A stretch of 64,000 nt of DNA from Nocardioides furvisabuli (GTDB lineage Bacteria > Actinomycetota > Actinomycetes > Propionibacteriales > Nocardioidaceae): NCBI RefSeq assembly GCF_021083185.1, contig NZ_JAIGQB010000001.1, positions 496,001 through 560,000 of the forward strand, written 5' to 3'. Under the pieces are notes generated by a model. The model was not told where the DNA came from. It saw only the letters and a list, made by a program, of their open reading frames with translations, and ran no database searches. Each line of letters begins with the position of its first letter. The stretch's first letter is position 1. The translations under genes were made by a program, and so were the position numbers. This document shows, piece after piece, positions 36,136-45,406 of the stretch.

Positions 36136-37361
36136 CGGGGTGCTCCTGATGCAGGGGTGGCCGAGCCACCGGGTGAGTCGTCGACGAGGACCTGGGCGAG
36201 CTCGCGACGGGCACGGTCGAAGAGGAAGCCGGTGCCGAGGAAGACCGTGCCGAGCACGACGAACAGCCAGGCGCCGGTGACGATCGGGGCGAAGACGGCG
36301 AAGCTCTGGAAGGTCGTGAAGACGACCAGCCCGACCATCGCCATCGCGGTGAGGGGCGGGTGGTCGCGAACCGTGCCGAGCGCGACCAGGGCGACGGCGA
36401 GGACGACGTAGGCCAGGACCGAGACCGCCGCGTGCAGCCAGTCGGCCGTGTCGATGTCGGAGGTGTCGGTGCTGGTGGTCCACGTCGTTAGCGCGATGGC
36501 CACGCCGAGCACGGCGAGCGCGCCCAGCGGCTCCAGCAGGCGCGTGCCCGGACGGGTCAGCACGGCACCCGCGACGGCCGCTGCTGCGGCGACGAGGACG
36601 ACCACGAGCCACGTCGACCACACGACACCGTCCGAGCCGATCCCCGGGATCGCGGCCACGAACAGCGTGAGCAGCGCCATCGCGCCGGCGACGGTCCGCC
36701 ACGTCCAGGCGAAGGGAGCGATCCAGCCGTCGTGCAGCACAGCCAGGCCCGAGGCGAGGGCCGCGGCGGCGCCGAGCAGGACCACGACGGTGAGTCCGCT
36801 GGGGCTGTCCCAGAGCGGCTGGGCGAACCACCACGCGACGCCGGTGGCGACGCCGACGAGGAACGGCATGGAGGCCCGGACCAGGTAGCCGTGGAGCAGG
36901 GTGCCCGCCGCCCACAGCCCGAGGAGGCGGGGTTCGAAGGCCGGCACCTGCAGCGACTGTGCAGCCTGGAAGATCACCGCTCCGGCGCCGAGGGCGGCCA
37001 TGAGGCGTACGGCACCCACGAGCGGGGGTGAGGCCTTGCGGGCGGCGAGGGCCTCGCCCCCGGCGAGGAACGCCAGCCAAAGCAGGACCACCGCCGCGAA
37101 GCGGGAGGTGGGGGAGAGCTGGTCGAGGTTCGCCGCGACCAGCCAGATGACGCCGATGCCGACGAAGCCCCCGCCGAGCGAGAGCAGCACGCGGCCGATG
37201 CTGAGCCGGGCGTGGTCACCGGGCCGGTAGCGCGAGGAGATGAGCCGGGCCTGGTCGTCGTCGATGATCCCCTGGGACGTCCAGTCGTCGAGCTCGGCAC
37301 GCAGCCAGGCGAGCTGGCGGGGCGGGACCGGCCGGGGGAGGGCGGGGGCGGATGGGTTCAT
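36132..37361 (-). CDS. DUF2157 multi-pass membrane protein
   Basis: 409 residues. The soluble N-terminal ~60 residues (WLRAELDDWTSQGIIDDDQA, then RYRPG) match the DUF2157 head; about twelve hydrophobic helices follow (~60-390). It forms a conserved pair with the GDYXXLXY gene. No enzymatic motif is known. Divergent from the SGNH hydrolase gene across a 108-base gap that holds a GC-rich inverted repeat (CGGGCGG/CCGCCCG near 37439-37459). Confidence 0.88.
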   Translation of the reverse strand: MNPSAPALPRPVPPRQLAWLRAELDDWTSQGIIDDDQARLISSRYRPGDHARLSIGRVLLSLGGGFVGIGVIWLVAANLDQLSPTSRFAAVVLLWLAFLAGGEALAARKASPPLVGAVRLMAALGAGAVIFQAAQSLQVPAFEPRLLGLWAAGTLLHGYLVRASMPFLVGVATGVAWWFAQPLWDSPSGLTVVVLLGAAAALASGLAVLHDGWIAPFAWTWRTVAGAMALLTLFVAAIPGIGSDGVVWSTWLVVVLVAAAAAVAGAVLTRPGTRLLEPLGALAVLGVAIALTTWTTSTDTSDIDTADWLHAAVSVLAYVVLAVALVALGTVRDHPPLTAMAMVGLVVFTTFQSFAVFAPIVTGAWLFVVLGTVFLGTGFLFDRARRELAQVLVDDSPGGSATPASGAPR

Positions 37362-37469
37362 ACGTCCAGCGTGACGCGTTGCGCGGCTCCTGTGATGAGT
37401 ACGTCGACCCACCTGTGTGGTGCCGTTGGGCCATTCGCCGGGCGGGGTTGACCGCCCGTTCAGGTCGAC

Positions 37470-38336
37470 GTGGTTGAAACAGGGGTGATCGACGACGACC
37501 CCGGCCTCCGGTTCACCCGCGCCGGAGTGGCGCTGACCCTCGCAGGGGGCGTCGCCGGCGCGACGGCGTACGCCGCCCGCACGCTCCTGCACCGTCAGGC
37601 GGCCCAGGCGCGCCGGGCGATCGGAAAACCCCTCGGGGAGCAGGCGCCGCTCGCGGACCGGCACTACCGCAAGAAGCTCGGTCGGCCGGTCGACCTGCTG
37701 GTGCTCGGGGACTCCATCGCAGCGGGGCTGGGGGCCGATCGGGCCAAGCACACCCTCGGCGGCCGTCTGGCGCGCGGCATCGCCCGCAGCGCAGGGCGCT
37801 CGGTGCGGCTGCGCACGGCGGCCGTCGTCGGCTCGGAGAGCAGCATGCTGGCCGACCAGCTCACTGCGCTGCCCGAGTCCTACCGCCCCGACGTCGCGGT
37901 CATCGTCGTCGGCGGCAACGACGTCACCCACCGGGTCCCGGTGGCGGAGTCCGTGGCGCACCTCGGGGCCGCGGTCGACGCGCTGCGCGCACGCGGCGCC
38001 GAGGTGGTGGTGGGCACCTGCCCGGACCTCGGGGCGCTGCGGCCGGTGCCGCAGCCGTTGCGCGCGCTGGGCTCGCGCGCCTCCCGGCAGCTCGCGCAGG
38101 CCCAGCGCGCGACGGCCCTGGCCAGGGGGGCGCGCGTGGTCTCGCTGTCCCACGTGGTCGGGCCGTTCTTCATCAAGAACCCCGACGAGATGTTCAGCCT
38201 GGACCGCTTCCACCCGAGCGCGCAGGGCTACAAGCGGACGGCCAAGGCGATGCTCCCCTCGGTCCTTGCCGCCCTCGGGGTGGTCGACGTCGTGCCGTTC
38301 GGGCACCACGCACCCGGGGTGGGTCGCTCAGGCTAG
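37470..38336 (+). CDS. SGNH/GDSL hydrolase with N-terminal membrane segment
   Basis: 288 residues. A membrane segment at ~18-36 is followed by an SGNH hydrolase: block I LLVLGDSIAAGLGA (Ser), block III VIVVGGNDVTH (Asn) and block V LDRFHPSAQGY (Asp/His). Such enzymes remove acyl or acetyl groups from sugars and lipids, here probably at the outer membrane face. GTG at 37470 is taken; an in-frame GTG five codons later is possible. It ends where the -10 box of the next gene begins. Confidence 0.88.
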   Translation: MVETGVIDDDPGLRFTRAGVALTLAGGVAGATAYAARTLLHRQAAQARRAIGKPLGEQAPLADRHYRKKLGRPVDLLVLGDSIAAGLGADRAKHTLGGRLARGIARSAGRSVRLRTAAVVGSESSMLADQLTALPESYRPDVAVIVVGGNDVTHRVPVAESVAHLGAAVDALRARGAEVVVGTCPDLGALRPVPQPLRALGSRASRQLAQAQRATALARGARVVSLSHVVGPFFIKNPDEMFSLDRFHPSAQGYKRTAKAMLPSVLAALGVVDVVPFGHHAPGVGRSG

Positions 38337-38339
38337 GGT
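38334..38339 (+). promoter_or_regulatory. -10 element for a probably leaderless mRNA
   Basis: TAGGGT overlaps the stop codon of the SGNH gene and lies six bases before the GTG at 38346. A normal start-site distance places transcription initiation at or next to the start codon, implying a leaderless transcript, which is common in actinobacteria. Confidence 0.5.
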
Positions 38340-38345
38340 TCCCGG

Positions 38346-39203
38346 GTGCGCACCACTGCTCGTCGAGCCGGCCAGGCGGTCAAGAAGGCTGCCCGGAAGA
38401 CGGCCGAGAAGACGGCCCGGAAGTCCGGTCGCATGCGGGCGCCCCGCGAGTCGGCTCCGGCTCCGGACGACGCCAAGGCCGAGCGGCGGCGTCGCCTGCT
38501 CGCGAGCAACCTGACCGAGCTCGCGATCGAGTTCCGCACCGACAAGTGGGGCGTGCACAAGTACACCCCGCACTACGAGCGGCACCTCGAGCACCTGCGT
38601 CGCGACTCCTTCACCCTGCTCGAGCTGGGCATCGGCGGCTACAAGAAGCGTCGCCGCAGCGGTGCCTCGATGAAGATGTGGCGCTGGTTCTTCCCGCGCG
38701 CCACCATCGTCGGCCTCGACATCGAGGACAAGACGTGGCTGACCCGCGGGCACATCCACGCCTACCTCGGTGACCAGACCGACCCCGAGGTCCTCCAGCG
38801 CATCATCGACGAGCACGGCGCCCCGATGGTCGTGATCGACGACGGCAGCCACATCCCGGCCCACGTGCGCGAGTCGTTCCGGATCCTCTTCCCGCTGCTG
38901 CCCGACGGGGCGATCTACTGCATCGAGGACACCCAGACGTCCTACTGGCCGGCATGGGGCGGCCAGCTCGACCCGCGCGCGCCCGGCACCTCGATGGACC
39001 TCGTGAAGGACCTCGTCGACGGCCTCAACCACGAGGAGTTCCTCATCGAGGGCTACGAGCCGACCTACACCGACCAGTGGGTGCGCGCCGTGCACTGCTA
39101 CCACAACCTCGTCGTCATCGAGAAGGGCGACAACCGCGAGGGCACCAACCGCGACGCCGTCGCCCACGAGCTCTACGGCGCGTCCGAGCTGCCCCGGGCA
39201 TGA
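38346..39203 (+). CDS. Class I SAM-dependent methyltransferase (sugar/macrolide O-methyltransferase-like)
   Basis: 285 residues. The first ~50 are very basic and Ala-rich, unusual for the family. The core has FRTDKWGVHKYTPHYERHL, LLELGIGGYKKRRRSGAS (SAM loop), VGLDIEDKTW and VVIDDGSHIPAHV, the arrangement of metal-dependent sugar O-methyltransferases such as those acting on macrolide sugars. The natural acceptor is unknown; with the adjacent SGNH hydrolase a cell-surface glycan or glycolipid is plausible. It overlaps the ATP-grasp start by four bases. Confidence 0.85.
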   Translation: MRTTARRAGQAVKKAARKTAEKTARKSGRMRAPRESAPAPDDAKAERRRRLLASNLTELAIEFRTDKWGVHKYTPHYERHLEHLRRDSFTLLELGIGGYKKRRRSGASMKMWRWFFPRATIVGLDIEDKTWLTRGHIHAYLGDQTDPEVLQRIIDEHGAPMVVIDDGSHIPAHVRESFRILFPLLPDGAIYCIEDTQTSYWPAWGGQLDPRAPGTSMDLVKDLVDGLNHEEFLIEGYEPTYTDQWVRAVHCYHNLVVIEKGDNREGTNRDAVAHELYGASELPRA

Positions 39204-40084
39204 GCGCCTCCCACCCGACCGTCCTGCTCGCCACCAGCGGCGACCTGCCGCACGGGGAGCCCGGTGCCGCGGCTCTCGACGCCGCCCTCGCCCAGCGTGG
39301 CCTCCACGCCACGTGGGCGCGCTGGGACGACCCGGAGGTCGACTGGGGCGCCGCCGACCTGGTGGCGCTGCGCTCGACCTGGGACTACGTCACCCGCCAC
39401 GGCGCGTTCGTGGCGTGGACGCAGTCCCTCGACCAGTCCCGGCTGCTCAACGGCGCCGACGTCTTCGCCTGGAACCACGACAAGCGCTACCTCACCGACC
39501 TCGGCGACCTGCCGGTCGTCCCGACGCTGCTCGCCGACGACCGGGCCGGGCTCGTGGACGGCGTACGCCGCTTCGGCACCGCCGTGGTCAAGCCGCGCGT
39601 CGGCGCCGGCGGCGCGGGCCTCCTCGTCGTCACCGACCCCGAGGACGACCGCCTCGGACGCCCGGTGCGCAGCCACCCGGACTACCCGGAGGTCGGTGGC
39701 CCCTGGGTGGTCCAGCCGCTGGTGGAGTCGATCCGCACGCACGGCGAGGTGTCGGTCTACGTCATCGACGGGCGGATCACCCAGCGCTTCGACAAGCAGC
39801 CGGGCGCGGGCGACGTACGGGTCAACGAGGAGTTCGGCGGCCGGGTGCGTGCCGCGGACACCGGTGACGTCGCCGACCTCGTGATGCAGGCGTACGACGA
39901 CCTCGCCGCGCGGTTCGCACGGCCGATGGACTACCTCCGTGTCGACCTCCTGCGCTGGCAGGACGCGTGGGTCGTCAGCGAGCTCGAGCTCATCGAGCCA
40001 GGGCTCTACCTCGACGTCTCGACGGCCAACGCCGGGCCCTTCGCCGACCTCGTCGCAGCGCGCACGCGTCCCCGGTCGGTCTAG
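39200..40084 (+). CDS. ATP-grasp domain ligase
   Basis: 294 residues, the size of glutathione-synthetase-type ATP-grasp proteins. The ATP-binding Lys and Gly-rich loop are in AVVKPRVGAGGAGLLVV; later segments WVVQPLVESIRTHGEVSVY and a C-terminal ELELIEPGLYLDVS give the metal-binding acidic residues. It should join a carboxylate to an amine or thiol through an acyl phosphate. Substrates cannot be read from sequence. It is coupled to the methyltransferase by an ATGA overlap. Confidence 0.82.
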   Translation: MSASHPTVLLATSGDLPHGEPGAAALDAALAQRGLHATWARWDDPEVDWGAADLVALRSTWDYVTRHGAFVAWTQSLDQSRLLNGADVFAWNHDKRYLTDLGDLPVVPTLLADDRAGLVDGVRRFGTAVVKPRVGAGGAGLLVVTDPEDDRLGRPVRSHPDYPEVGGPWVVQPLVESIRTHGEVSVYVIDGRITQRFDKQPGAGDVRVNEEFGGRVRAADTGDVADLVMQAYDDLAARFARPMDYLRVDLLRWQDAWVVSELELIEPGLYLDVSTANAGPFADLVAARTRPRSV

Positions 40085-40135
40085 ACACTTCGCCGGGTCA
40101 CGGCCAGGGCGGGCCCTGCTGCGCTACGTTCCCTC

Positions 40136-40232
40136 CAGCCTGTCTCCGTCTGGGGGCGAGGACAGGCTGAACCCGGCACTGGGGCCGGGGGATCAATTCA
40201 GTGCGTCGCAGGGGGTGACTCCGGCTTCGCAC
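40136..40232 (+). other. Run of strong stem-loops between the ATP-grasp and TadE genes
   Basis: Three inverted repeats follow each other: a 9-bp stem CAGCCTGTC (40136-40144)/GACAGGCTG (40161-40169), a 6-bp stem CCCGGC (40172-40177)/GCCGGG (40184-40189), and GTGCG (40201-40205)/CGCAC (40228-40232). There is no T-run. The first could terminate the upstream operon; the set may also be a folded 5' leader of tadE. It matches no riboswitch class I know. Confidence 0.4.
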
Positions 40233-40250
40233 GTGCGGGAGGAACTTGTC

Positions 40251-40670
40251 ATGCCCATTTCTCGGCGCCGCGGCGAACGCGGCGCATCAGCAGTGGAGTT
40301 CGCACTCGTCGTGCCACTCCTCCTGGCGATCCTCTTCGCGATGATCGACTTCGGGTTCGCGATCAACCGCTACACGATGCTCAACAACGCCACCCGTGAG
40401 GGAGTGCGGGCCGCCAGCCTCAGCGCCAGCGGGAGCGAGGTCGACAAGGTCGTCAACGACGCGCTGTCCGACCTGAAGGGCAAGGTCACCGTCAGCGTGA
40501 CCTGCCAGACGCCCCTCGGCGGCACCTGCGGCTCGTGGGACGCCAACCACACGACCGGCGGCGTCGCTGTGGTCACCACGACCTATCAGCACGCCTGGCT
40601 GACGCCGGTCGGCAAGGCCATCTCGTCGACGCTCACGCTCACCAAGACCAGCCAGATGAGGATCGAGTGA
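40251..40670 (+). CDS. tadE: TadE-like pseudopilin/membrane protein
   Basis: 139 residues. GGGAGGAA lies ahead of the ATG. The N-terminus RRRGERGASAVEFALVVPLLL has the TadE/TadG-type glutamate-containing motif followed by a single helix, then an extracellular domain with a Cys pair (TCQTPLGGTCGS). TadE proteins are minor pseudopilins or assembly factors of Tad/Flp pili. The VWA-containing partner follows with a one-base overlap (TGATG). No TadA/TadB/TadC genes are present in the window. Confidence 0.88.
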   Translation: MPISRRRGERGASAVEFALVVPLLLAILFAMIDFGFAINRYTMLNNATREGVRAASLSASGSEVDKVVNDALSDLKGKVTVSVTCQTPLGGTCGSWDANHTTGGVAVVTTTYQHAWLTPVGKAISSTLTLTKTSQMRIE

Positions 40671-42154
40671 TGCGGGCGCTGCGCACGCGGCCGGCGCGTG
40701 GTCGCGAGGAGGACGAGGGGGCGGTCGCCATCCTGGTCGGCCTGCTGGCCATCGTGATCTTCGCCTGCGCCGCACTGGCCGTCGACATCGCCTCGCTGTC
40801 GATGGAGCGGCAGAAGCTGCACGACCACGTCGACTCCGCGGCCCACGCCGGCGCCTTCGAGCTGCCCTCCAGCGGCAGCTCGGCCAGGACCTGGGCGGTC
40901 ACCATGGCCAAGCGCCAGGACTCGACGATGACGCCTGACACCGACCTGTTCTGCGTCGTCGCGTCGACGGGGTCGAGCAGGCAGGTCGCCCCGGGCCAGA
41001 TCCCGGCGACGTGCGACCCCGGGACCTACAACGGCGCCTCGGTGCGCTGCAACACCAAGATCTGTTCCATCCCCTGCCCGACCAGTGCGCGCTGCAACAC
41101 GATCCGGGTCAGCGACGCCAAGGACGTCGACTACGACTTCGCGCCGATCATCGGCCAGAAGAGGGGCACCACGGGGTCCGTGTCGTCGGCAGCCTGCAAG
41201 GGCTCGTGCGGAGACACCCTGCCCAATCCGATGGACATCGTGATCATGGCCGACCGCACCACCAGCATGTCGGACACCCACCGCGAGCAGATGAAGACCG
41301 CGATCGTGGACAGCCTCGGGGTCATGGACCCGACGCTGCACTACGTCGCGTTCGGCGCCCTGCACAAGAGCAAGACGTCGGGATCGTGCGCCACCGCGGC
41401 GACGTCCGCCTCGGACGGGGTCACCGGTGGAGACTGGATCGCGGTGCCGTTCACCAACGACTACAAGGCCAACCGCGACTCCGGCATCAACAGCAGCAGC
41501 AAGCTGGTCAAGGGCGTGCAGTGCATGCCGAGCGGCGCCGTGTCGGGTCTGTCCACGGGTTCGTACGGCACCCACCTCGCTTCAGCGATGAAGGGAGCCG
41601 CGCGCTACCTGCTCGGCAAGCAGCCCAACAACCTCACGTCACTGCCGAAGCGGCCCGGCACGCCGAAGAAGGTCATCATCTTCGAGACCGACGGCCAGCC
41701 CGACGAACTGGTGAAGACCGGGTCGACGTCGCTCGACGACAGCTCCGACCTCGGGGCGGACCGCAACTTCTTCGGCAACGGCAACGGCCAGAGGGGCTGC
41801 GACAACTTCAACCAGGTCTCGCAGTACGCCAAGGACAACAACATCACCGTGCTGGTGATCGGCTTCGGCGACGCCAACACCGCCTCCTGCGAGAAGCCGG
41901 TCACGTCCGGCGGCGCTGCGCGGACCCCCCGGTCGCCGTGGGTGCGCGACTACCTGGCGAAGGCGGCGTCCCCCGGTGCGAGCGGGGCTCCGAGCAAGGC
42001 GGAGAGCGACTGCTCGACGAACGCCGAGCGGGTCGCGGAGAACAAGGACGGCGACTACTACTTCTGCGCCGTCTCGGGCTCGGAACTCGGTCCGATCTTC
42101 GCCACGGCGATCGTCGCCGTCACGGAGAGCATCCGACTCATCGAGATGCCCTGA
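40670..42154 (+). CDS. TadG-like protein with von Willebrand A domain
   Basis: 494 residues. The N-terminus EDEGAVAILVGLLAIVIFACAALAVD, shown here only in part, is the TadG/Flp-pilus helper type (one membrane helix). The secreted part is Cys-rich (residues ~100-180). A VWA domain follows with a metal-site motif MADRTTSMSD, where Thr replaces the first Ser of DxSxS, and IIFETDGQPDELV (the second Asp). It probably sits outside the membrane and acts in pilus assembly or adhesion with the TadE-like protein. Confidence 0.85.
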   Translation: MRALRTRPARGREEDEGAVAILVGLLAIVIFACAALAVDIASLSMERQKLHDHVDSAAHAGAFELPSSGSSARTWAVTMAKRQDSTMTPDTDLFCVVASTGSSRQVAPGQIPATCDPGTYNGASVRCNTKICSIPCPTSARCNTIRVSDAKDVDYDFAPIIGQKRGTTGSVSSAACKGSCGDTLPNPMDIVIMADRTTSMSDTHREQMKTAIVDSLGVMDPTLHYVAFGALHKSKTSGSCATAATSASDGVTGGDWIAVPFTNDYKANRDSGINSSSKLVKGVQCMPSGAVSGLSTGSYGTHLASAMKGAARYLLGKQPNNLTSLPKRPGTPKKVIIFETDGQPDELVKTGSTSLDDSSDLGADRNFFGNGNGQRGCDNFNQVSQYAKDNNITVLVIGFGDANTASCEKPVTSGGAARTPRSPWVRDYLAKAASPGASGAPSKAESDCSTNAERVAENKDGDYYFCAVSGSELGPIFATAIVAVTESIRLIEMP

Positions 42155-42171
42155 AGGACTGTCGGGGAGGA

Positions 42172-42208
42172 CGCGGGCGGGGTGGTCCACGGGGCTGCTC
42201 CGCCCGCG
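42172..42208 (+). terminator. Possible terminator after the Tad pair
   Basis: A 9-bp GC stem CGCGGGCGG (42172-42180)/CCGCCCGCG (42200-42208) lies 18 bases after the stop. No T-run follows, so confidence is moderate. Confidence 0.45.
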
Positions 42209-42216
42209 CTTCGGCG

Positions 42217-42243
42217 TTTGCACTCTCGAGGGTCGAGTGCTAA
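42217..42243 (+). promoter_or_regulatory. CIRCE operator 1 overlapping the groEL promoter
   Basis: TTTGCACTC-N9-GAGTGCTAA, one base off the CIRCE consensus arm. The promoter is embedded in it: TTGCAC (42218-42223), a 17-base spacer and TAAACA (42241-42246). HrcA bound here should block RNA polymerase until heat or protein stress. Confidence 0.92.
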
Positions 42244-42249
42244 ACATGA

Positions 42250-44040
<1,791 letters not shown>

Positions 44041-44068
44041 TCGGATCGCCACCGCTCCACAGCATCAC

Positions 44069-44100
44069 AGCAAGGCCCCCGCTGCGGCGGGGGCCTTGCT
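44069..44100 (+). terminator. Strong hairpin terminator after groEL2
   Basis: A perfect 14-bp stem (AGCAAGGCCCCCGC with its complement) and a 4-base loop TGCG, 29 bases after the stop. No T-run, as is usual in high-GC actinobacteria. Confidence 0.85.
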
Positions 44101-44139
44101 GCGTCCCGGGCGTCGCGCCCCCGCTGGTATCAATGGCGC

Positions 44140-44808
44140 ATGCGCCTCCCTGTTCCCGGCCCCCGTGACGTGCTCTCCGCCCTCGAACGAGGAGGCGAGC
44201 AGGTCGAGGCGCTCCTGGGCGCCGTGCCGCGGGTGCTGTCGCTGCTCGACCAGGCCGAGGCGCTCGTGGCGCGGGCGGCCGGCATCGTGGACCGTGTGGA
44301 CGCCGTCGCGGACGCGGCGACCGCCGAGGTGGTGCGCGTGGGAGCCGTCGTAGACGCGGCGACCGCCGAGGTGGTGCGCGTGGGAGCCGTCGTGGACGCG
44401 GCGACCGCCGAGGTGGCGCGCGTGGGCGGGGTCGTGGACGCGGCTGCGACGCAGATCGGACGCGCGGACGCGGTGCTCGGTGACGTCGGGGTCCAGGTGG
44501 GTCGCGCGGCGGTCCTGATCGACCTCCTCGAGCCGTCGCTGACGACGCTCGAGCCCACCCTGCGGACGCTCGCCGACACCACGCACCCGGAAGAGGTCGC
44601 GGCGCTCGTGACACTCATCGACCACTTGCCGGCGGTGACGCTGCAGGTCGAGCGCGACATCCTTCCGGTCATGGCGAGCCTGGGGTCGGTGGCTCCCGAC
44701 CTCCACGAGCTCCTCGACGTCTCGCGTGAGCTCAACGAGATCCTGGGCAAGATCCCCGGGATCGGACGCCTCAAGCGGCGGGTCGAGGAGGAGGACGACG
44801 GCGAGTGA
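44140..44808 (+). CDS. Hypothetical helical protein with an in-frame 14-residue repeat
   Basis: 222 residues. No signal peptide or membrane helix. Residues ~55-103 consist of tandem 14-residue units of the type DAATAEVVRVGAVV, equal to two heptads, and the flanking sequence is also helical and rich in Leu, Val and Ala, so a coiled coil is likely. The C-terminal end is charged (RVEEEDDGE). I recognise no family; it resembles phasin-like or apolipoprotein-like helical bundles only in general character. It lies alone after the groEL2 terminator. Confidence 0.65.
   Translation: MRLPVPGPRDVLSALERGGEQVEALLGAVPRVLSLLDQAEALVARAAGIVDRVDAVADAATAEVVRVGAVVDAATAEVVRVGAVVDAATAEVARVGGVVDAAATQIGRADAVLGDVGVQVGRAAVLIDLLEPSLTTLEPTLRTLADTTHPEEVAALVTLIDHLPAVTLQVERDILPVMASLGSVAPDLHELLDVSRELNEILGKIPGIGRLKRRVEEEDDGE
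44302..44445 (+). repeat. 42-bp in-frame minisatellite
   Basis: Units beginning GACGCGGCGACC start at 44311, 44353 and 44395, exactly 42 bases apart, and a fourth start (GACGCGGC) lies at 44437. The first two units differ by almost nothing; the third has a few changes. Because 42 is a multiple of three, copy changes keep the frame. Confidence 0.92.
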
Positions 44809-44892
44809 GCCAGGGAACCCGACGGGCACCCGTCGCGTCGGAGTAGACGTGGGACGAAGCCGTCCCGCACGCCACACGAAGGGATGCCAGCC

Positions 44893-45393
44893 ATGAGCCG
44901 CTACGAGAGCCGACTCCGCACTGACCGCCTGTTCCCCGGCCTCGCGCTCGCACTCGCGCTCGCCTTCACCGGCTGCGGGTCGGACGAGGACGCAGCGACG
45001 TCCACGGACTCCGCCGCGAGCGACAGCCCGGACCCGGCGGGCGAGGAGACCCTCGCCCTGACGGCCGACGGTGCCGCGGCCGCGAAGTGCGCGGTGCCGG
45101 TCCCCGACACGCTGGCCACCTTCGACACCGCCTTCGCCGGCACGGTCACCGCGCTCGACGGCGGCACGGCGACGCTGAGCGTCGACCAGTGGTACGCCGG
45201 TGGCGACGTCGCGGACACCGTGACCGTCACCTCTCCGAGCGAGCAGCTCCAGGACCTGCTCCTGGCGGTCGAGTTCCAGGAGGGCCGGTCCTACCTCGTG
45301 AGTGCCGAGGGCGACCAGGTGACGCTGTGCGGCTACTCCGGCGAGGCTGACCCGGAGATGCAGGCGCTCTATGCCGAGGCCTTCGGCGGCTGA
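44893..45393 (+). CDS. Secreted lipoprotein of unknown function
   Basis: 166 residues. GAAGGG at 44878-44883 touches the ATG at 44884, so the ATG at 44893 with nine-base spacing is the better start. A signal peptide ends in the lipobox LAFTGC, so the mature protein is lipid-anchored at the outer face of the membrane. After an Asp/Ser/Thr-rich linker comes a small beta domain with two Cys (AAKCAVPVP and TLCGYSGE) that may form a disulfide. I do not recognise the family. Its stop is 13 bases from the end of the converging narK gene. Confidence 0.8.
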   Translation: MSRYESRLRTDRLFPGLALALALAFTGCGSDEDAATSTDSAASDSPDPAGEETLALTADGAAAAKCAVPVPDTLATFDTAFAGTVTALDGGTATLSVDQWYAGGDVADTVTVTSPSEQLQDLLLAVEFQEGRSYLVSAEGDQVTLCGYSGEADPEMQALYAEAFGG

Positions 45394-45406
45394 ACCTCCC
45401 TCCGCG

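Noticed and set aside
40136..40250. Cyclic di-GMP (GEMM) riboswitch ahead of the TadE gene
   Set aside because: The conserved GEMM core bases are absent; only generic stems are present.
44302..44445. Possible CRISPR-like array because of regular repeats
   Set aside because: Units are head-to-tail with no unique spacers and are in frame within a coding sequence.
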